From the NCBI GenBank assembly GCA_003219355.1, contig QHOQ01000062.1:624-43858 (forward strand): a stretch of 43,235 nucleotides of DNA. Direction: 5' to 3'. This stretch comes from Verrucomicrobiota bacterium. Lineage in GTDB: Bacteria > Verrucomicrobiota > Verrucomicrobiia > Chthoniobacterales > UBA10450. Position 1 is the stretch's first letter, and every line of letters starts with the position of its first letter. Below, one piece after another: positions 40,796-43,235 of this stretch. Below the pieces are notes generated by a model. That model did not search any database and was not told the DNA's origin. It saw only the letters and a list, made by a program, of their open reading frames with translations. Made by a program: the position numbers and the translations under genes.

Positions 40796-41638
40796 CTACC
40801 CGCCCGGACTCGGCGAGGGCGCCGGCGTCGCAGCTGCCTTGTTTTCCGTCTTCTGAGCTCCAGCTGGAGGTGCGCCCTGCGATCCAGCTAACTCGGCGCG
40901 CTCTTTGAGCCATGTCTGATAATCCGCCGGCGTATCGACCACCAGCGTGCCCTTCATTCCGGAATGGCCCAAGCCGCAAAGCTGGCCGCAGATCACTTCG
41001 TAAGTTCCGGTCTTGATCGGCGTAAACCACATTGGAATGAGCGATCCGGGAATGGCGTCCGCGGCGATGCGCATCTCCGGCAGGAAGAAATCGTGAATTA
41101 CATCTTTCGATGAAAGCTCAGTGATGACTGGCCGATCCACTGGCACATGTAGTTCGCCAGCCGTCACGATATCGTCTTTGCCGGCGGGGTCGTTCGGATC
41201 GAGACCGATGGGATTTGAGTTGCTCAAAAAGCTAACATCGCGCCGGCCAAATTGGCCATCCGGTCCGGGTAAATGAAAATTCCAGCTGAACTGCTGGCCG
41301 ACGACGTGAACGAGAAGCGCCTCTTTGCCCGGCGGGAACTGATTTACCCGTTTTGCCCAGAGTGGAATCGCGAATCCAAGCAACAGGACGGCTTCGATCA
41401 AGACAACGGAGAATTCCAGATGCGTTGAGACGCCGCTTTTCACTCCGTGGTGATCCGCAGCCGGATGCCGGCCTCTTCGGAAGCGAATCAAAACGAAAAT
41501 AAAGAACGCCGACCAGCCGAGAAAAAGCGCCCCCATGAACCAGTGGCAGAACTCGAGGATGTGGTCGATTTGATACCCGTGCGAGGAAGCATTCGGCGGC
41601 TGGCCTAGGAATTCATTGATTAGCGCCAGGCTACTCAT
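40796..41638 (-). CDS. coxB: cytochrome c oxidase subunit II
   Basis: 280 residues. Two membrane helices (FCHWFMGALFLGWSAFFIFV and FSVVLIEAVLLLGFAIPLWA) precede a cupredoxin domain with the CuA site: His in SKDVIHDFFLPEMRIAADAI and the CGQLCGLGHSGMKG cluster (two Cys, His, Met; a Gln between the Cys). Accepts electrons from cytochrome c. The C-terminal 40 residues are Ala/Pro/Ser rich without a CxxCH, so it is aa3-type rather than caa3-type. ATG 41638 overlaps the previous gene by 8 bases. No cleavable signal is evident. Confidence 0.95.
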   Translation of the reverse strand: MSSLALINEFLGQPPNASSHGYQIDHILEFCHWFMGALFLGWSAFFIFVLIRFRRGRHPAADHHGVKSGVSTHLEFSVVLIEAVLLLGFAIPLWAKRVNQFPPGKEALLVHVVGQQFSWNFHLPGPDGQFGRRDVSFLSNSNPIGLDPNDPAGKDDIVTAGELHVPVDRPVITELSSKDVIHDFFLPEMRIAADAIPGSLIPMWFTPIKTGTYEVICGQLCGLGHSGMKGTLVVDTPADYQTWLKERAELAGSQGAPPAGAQKTENKAAATPAPSPSPGG

Positions 41639-41891
41639 ATTTGCTCAGCTCTTCCTCAGTCATCTCTTGATAAGGCTCGGCTGGCATGCGGCCATGCCGC
41701 CAGAGATGAAAACTGAACGCGCCAATTCCACCTAGGACCGACATCACAGCTCCAAAAAGAAACCAAATCGCCACCGCCATGTGTTCAGTCGATTTTCCAT
41801 CTTTTGCGCCGTAGCAAAATGGACATGCCAGCGCTTGCCCAACCGGCGAAAAGATCGACAAGAGGAGGATCGACAAGATTTTCGCCTTCAT
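41631..41891 (-). CDS. small exported membrane protein with CPFC motif
   Basis: 86 residues from ATG 41891. A signal-like segment (MKAKILSILLLSIFSPVGQA) runs into ACPFCYGAKDGKS, and a second helix follows (VAIWFLFGAVMSVLGGIGAF), ending with an acidic tail. The CxxC just after the predicted cleavage site may bind metal or act as a thiol. I do not recognise the family; its place between coxB and the other oxidase genes, with overlaps on both sides, suggests a role in oxidase assembly. The open frame extends 46 codons upstream over the next gene; those are not used. Confidence 0.65.
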   Translation of the reverse strand: MKAKILSILLLSIFSPVGQALACPFCYGAKDGKSTEHMAVAIWFLFGAVMSVLGGIGAFSFHLWRHGRMPAEPYQEMTEEELSKYE

Positions 41892-42097
41892 GTGATGATG
41901 CGAAGCCGTTTCATTTTGCGATAAAACCAGACGCCGTAAACAACTAGCGCGACCGCGACCACAAACGAGCAGATTGCACCGGCCAGATAAATCGGCGCGC
42001 CTTCCACAAGATCGACCCAGACGCACCATGCTCCGATCCCGAGCGCGAGCAGCGTCGAGAAAATAATGAAAACAATATGGAAACCTTTAAGCGACAT
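41888..42097 (-). CDS. small two-helix membrane protein in cox cluster
   Basis: 69 residues, starting MSLKGFHIVFIIFSTLLALG and with a second helix GAICSFVVAVALVVYGVWFY, then a basic end KMKRLRIIT. No family recognised. ATG 42097 follows the coxD-like stop with no gap; its stop overlaps the next start by ATGA. Such small proteins are common in oxidase clusters as assembly or accessory subunits. Confidence 0.7.
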   Translation of the reverse strand: MSLKGFHIVFIIFSTLLALGIGAWCVWVDLVEGAPIYLAGAICSFVVAVALVVYGVWFYRKMKRLRIIT

Positions 42098-42442
42098 TTA
42101 ACGAACGACCGGATAGTCGTACCACGCGAGAAAAATAAGCCAGAAAAGTCCGAGCACAAAGAAACCCGTGAAAATGAGGATGCGGTAGATGAGCCGTTTT
42201 TCTGCGGCCAAGTGCATGAAAATTGCCGCGACTAATCCTGCCTTGAACGTCGCCACCAGCATGGCCACGGCGATGTTCGCTTTCGGCGCCCCGAAGTTCA
42301 CGTAGGAAAGCGCGACCGTAATGGCGGTGAACGCGAGCAACGTGGCGCCGACCATTAAATAACCGCGGACGTGCTTTTGGACGTTGTGCGCATACTCCTC
42401 GTGCTCGCTCGGGTCTTGTGAAATGTCAGGCGGGTTGTTCAT
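42098..42442 (-). CDS. coxD: cytochrome c oxidase subunit IV family protein
   Basis: 114 residues with three membrane helices: YLMVGATLLAFTAITVALSY, NIAVAMLVATFKAGLVAAIF and ILIFTGFFVLGLFWLIFLAW. The AMLVATFKAGLVAAIFMHL segment is typical of bacterial subunit IV (COX4_pro/caa3-CtaF-like). Its N-terminus is polar (SQDPSEHEEYAHNVQKHVRG). It starts three bases after the coxC stop and abuts the next gene. Confidence 0.88.
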   Translation of the reverse strand: MNNPPDISQDPSEHEEYAHNVQKHVRGYLMVGATLLAFTAITVALSYVNFGAPKANIAVAMLVATFKAGLVAAIFMHLAAEKRLIYRILIFTGFFVLGLFWLIFLAWYDYPVVR

Positions 42443-42445
42443 GGT

Positions 42446-43234
42446 TTACAGCAAGTAAAAAAGCGGGAAGACGAAAATCCAGACCAGATCGACAAAGTGC
42501 CAGAAGAGACCCGAGACCTCGACGCGGTTGGCAAGATGCTCAGGATTGCGCTGGTAAAGCTTTTTGCTGACCGGCAGCCACATGTAGATGAAGACGAGGA
42601 CACCGCCGAGTACGTGCATTCCGTGCAAACCGGTGATCGTAAAGTAGCTGGCAAAATATGCGCTGTGCGTCGGCAGAAACATGGTCGCCCGCTCGACGTC
42701 TTCCTTTTCGATCTTCGCGATCTTGTCGGTGACAGGCAGTGGGAAAAAATGGGGCCGATCCATCGCGGGGTTGGTCGGATCGGCGTTTAGCGGATCAAGC
42801 GCTACTTCGTAATCCTTGATGTTTGGGTCGTTGAGCGCCGCGCGATTATGCAGATGCCCTGTGATTTCGAGCCGCGGCGGCAAACCTTTCGCGGCAGCAT
42901 GCTCGTTGCCGAGATACTGTTCGTATTTCGCGAGCGCATCCGGTTTAATGTAAGCGCCGAAATGATCAAACTTCTGTGGCCATTCGTAAACGAGTTTGAC
43001 GGTTAAGAAGATTACGCCGCAAAGAATCGTGGCCAGCATGTACCACCAGTAGGCGCGATATTTTCTCATCTTCAGCGCCGCCCACGCCAGCACCACCGTG
43101 ACTGACGACAGGATCAGAATCGCGGTGTTCATCGTGCCAACGGGAACGTTGAGCAAGCCGTGCGGCCACATCCCCGGCGGCGCGTCCAGTCGCAAAAAGA
43201 TATAGGCGGAAAAAAGTCCGCCGAAGAGCATCAC
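42446..43234 (-). CDS. coxC: cytochrome c oxidase subunit III (5' end outside window)
   Basis: 262 codons visible; the frame continues past the right edge. The first residues VMLFGGLFSAYIFLRLD are the second half of the usual E/D-VM-FGGLF start, so roughly 20-30 residues are outside. Further marks: WPHGLLNVPVGTMNTAILIL, HSAYFASYFTITGLHGMHVL and GLFWHFVDLVWIFVFPLFYL, all typical of subunit III. An insert of about 90 residues (KFDHFGAYIKPDALAKYEQY to RATMFLPTHS) between helices is unusually long for this subunit. The catalytic subunit I is probably the next gene, outside the window. Confidence 0.94.
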   Translation of the reverse strand: MMLFGGLFSAYIFLRLDAPPGMWPHGLLNVPVGTMNTAILILSSVTVVLAWAALKMRKYRAYWWYMLATILCGVIFLTVKLVYEWPQKFDHFGAYIKPDALAKYEQYLGNEHAAAKGLPPRLEITGHLHNRAALNDPNIKDYEVALDPLNADPTNPAMDRPHFFPLPVTDKIAKIEKEDVERATMFLPTHSAYFASYFTITGLHGMHVLGGVLVFIYMWLPVSKKLYQRNPEHLANRVEVSGLFWHFVDLVWIFVFPLFYLL

Positions 43235-43235
43235 T

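Noticed and set aside
1..43235. CRISPR arrays, insertion sequences, toxin-antitoxin or defence genes
   Set aside because: No regularly spaced repeats, transposase motifs or recognisable defence domains were seen on either strand.

Overview
The window reads as chromosome of a free-living, aerobic, heterotrophic Gram-negative bacterium. Moderate-to-high GC by eye, the family mix (serpin, DUF2339, DUF4412, GYF_2/DUF4339, Cys-type sulfatase, ctaA/ctaB/SCO with an aa3/caa3-type oxidase), frequent GTG/TTG starts and few Shine-Dalgarno sites suggest Verrucomicrobiota, perhaps a soil Chthoniobacterales/Udaeobacter-like lineage. That assignment is inference from protein character; no marker gene proves it. 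There are no phage structural genes, no insertion sequences, no CRISPR array and no rRNA.

Layout. 1-1.4 kb: a low-affinity phosphate uptake pair (PhoU-like DUF47 plus PiT). 1.4-3.7 kb: three poorly characterised genes. 3.9-4.8 kb: a FEN/PolI-type 5'-3' exonuclease interrupted by one in-frame TAG. 5.1-9.6 kb: nadC-birA, a tandem AhbA/AhbB (Lrp-like) protein, a HlyIII/PAQR membrane protein, a Spy-like small protein and a HAD hydrolase; the last two have start codons overlapping on opposite strands. A tRNA-Lys(TTT) at 9.7 kb is followed by a compact module of three divergent sulfotransferases, one glycosyltransferase-like protein and one sulfatase (9.8-14.1 kb).

14.2-20.3 kb: an exported serpin, a DUF4760-like protein, DUF488, a 5'-truncated alpha/beta-hydrolase remnant, an exported peroxiredoxin, DUF1059, a membrane-anchored alpha/beta-hydrolase, a frameshifted ferritin-like gene and an M28 peptidase. 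20.5-23.5 kb: a 1007-residue DUF2339 membrane protein. 23.5-26.5 kb: a three-gene HlyD/ATPase/permease export operon. 26.57-27.83 kb is a small gene graveyard (FAD monooxygenase N-terminus, a short membrane-protein remnant and a DUF3052 gene with several lesions) around an intact DoxX-like gene.

27.8-34.3 kb: VOC protein, DUF2127, Maf, DUF4412, UVR-motif protein, XerD-type recombinase and two unknown genes. 34.3-38.0 kb: an isolated nuoA, a Dabb protein, a glycosyltransferase with an extra half domain, and rfbA/rmlA. 38.1-43.2 kb, minus strand: coxC (cut by the window edge), coxD-like, two small membrane proteins, coxB, ctaA, ctaB and SCO, a cytochrome-oxidase assembly cluster in which most genes overlap by a few bases.

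The strongest points for follow-up are the sulfation/desulfation module beside tRNA-Lys, REP-like inverted repeats (one copy inside the ctaA coding sequence), the tandem AhbA/AhbB fusion, the one-and-a-half-domain glycosyltransferase, and several fresh gene lesions (exonuclease amber codon, ferritin frameshift, DUF3052 decay).
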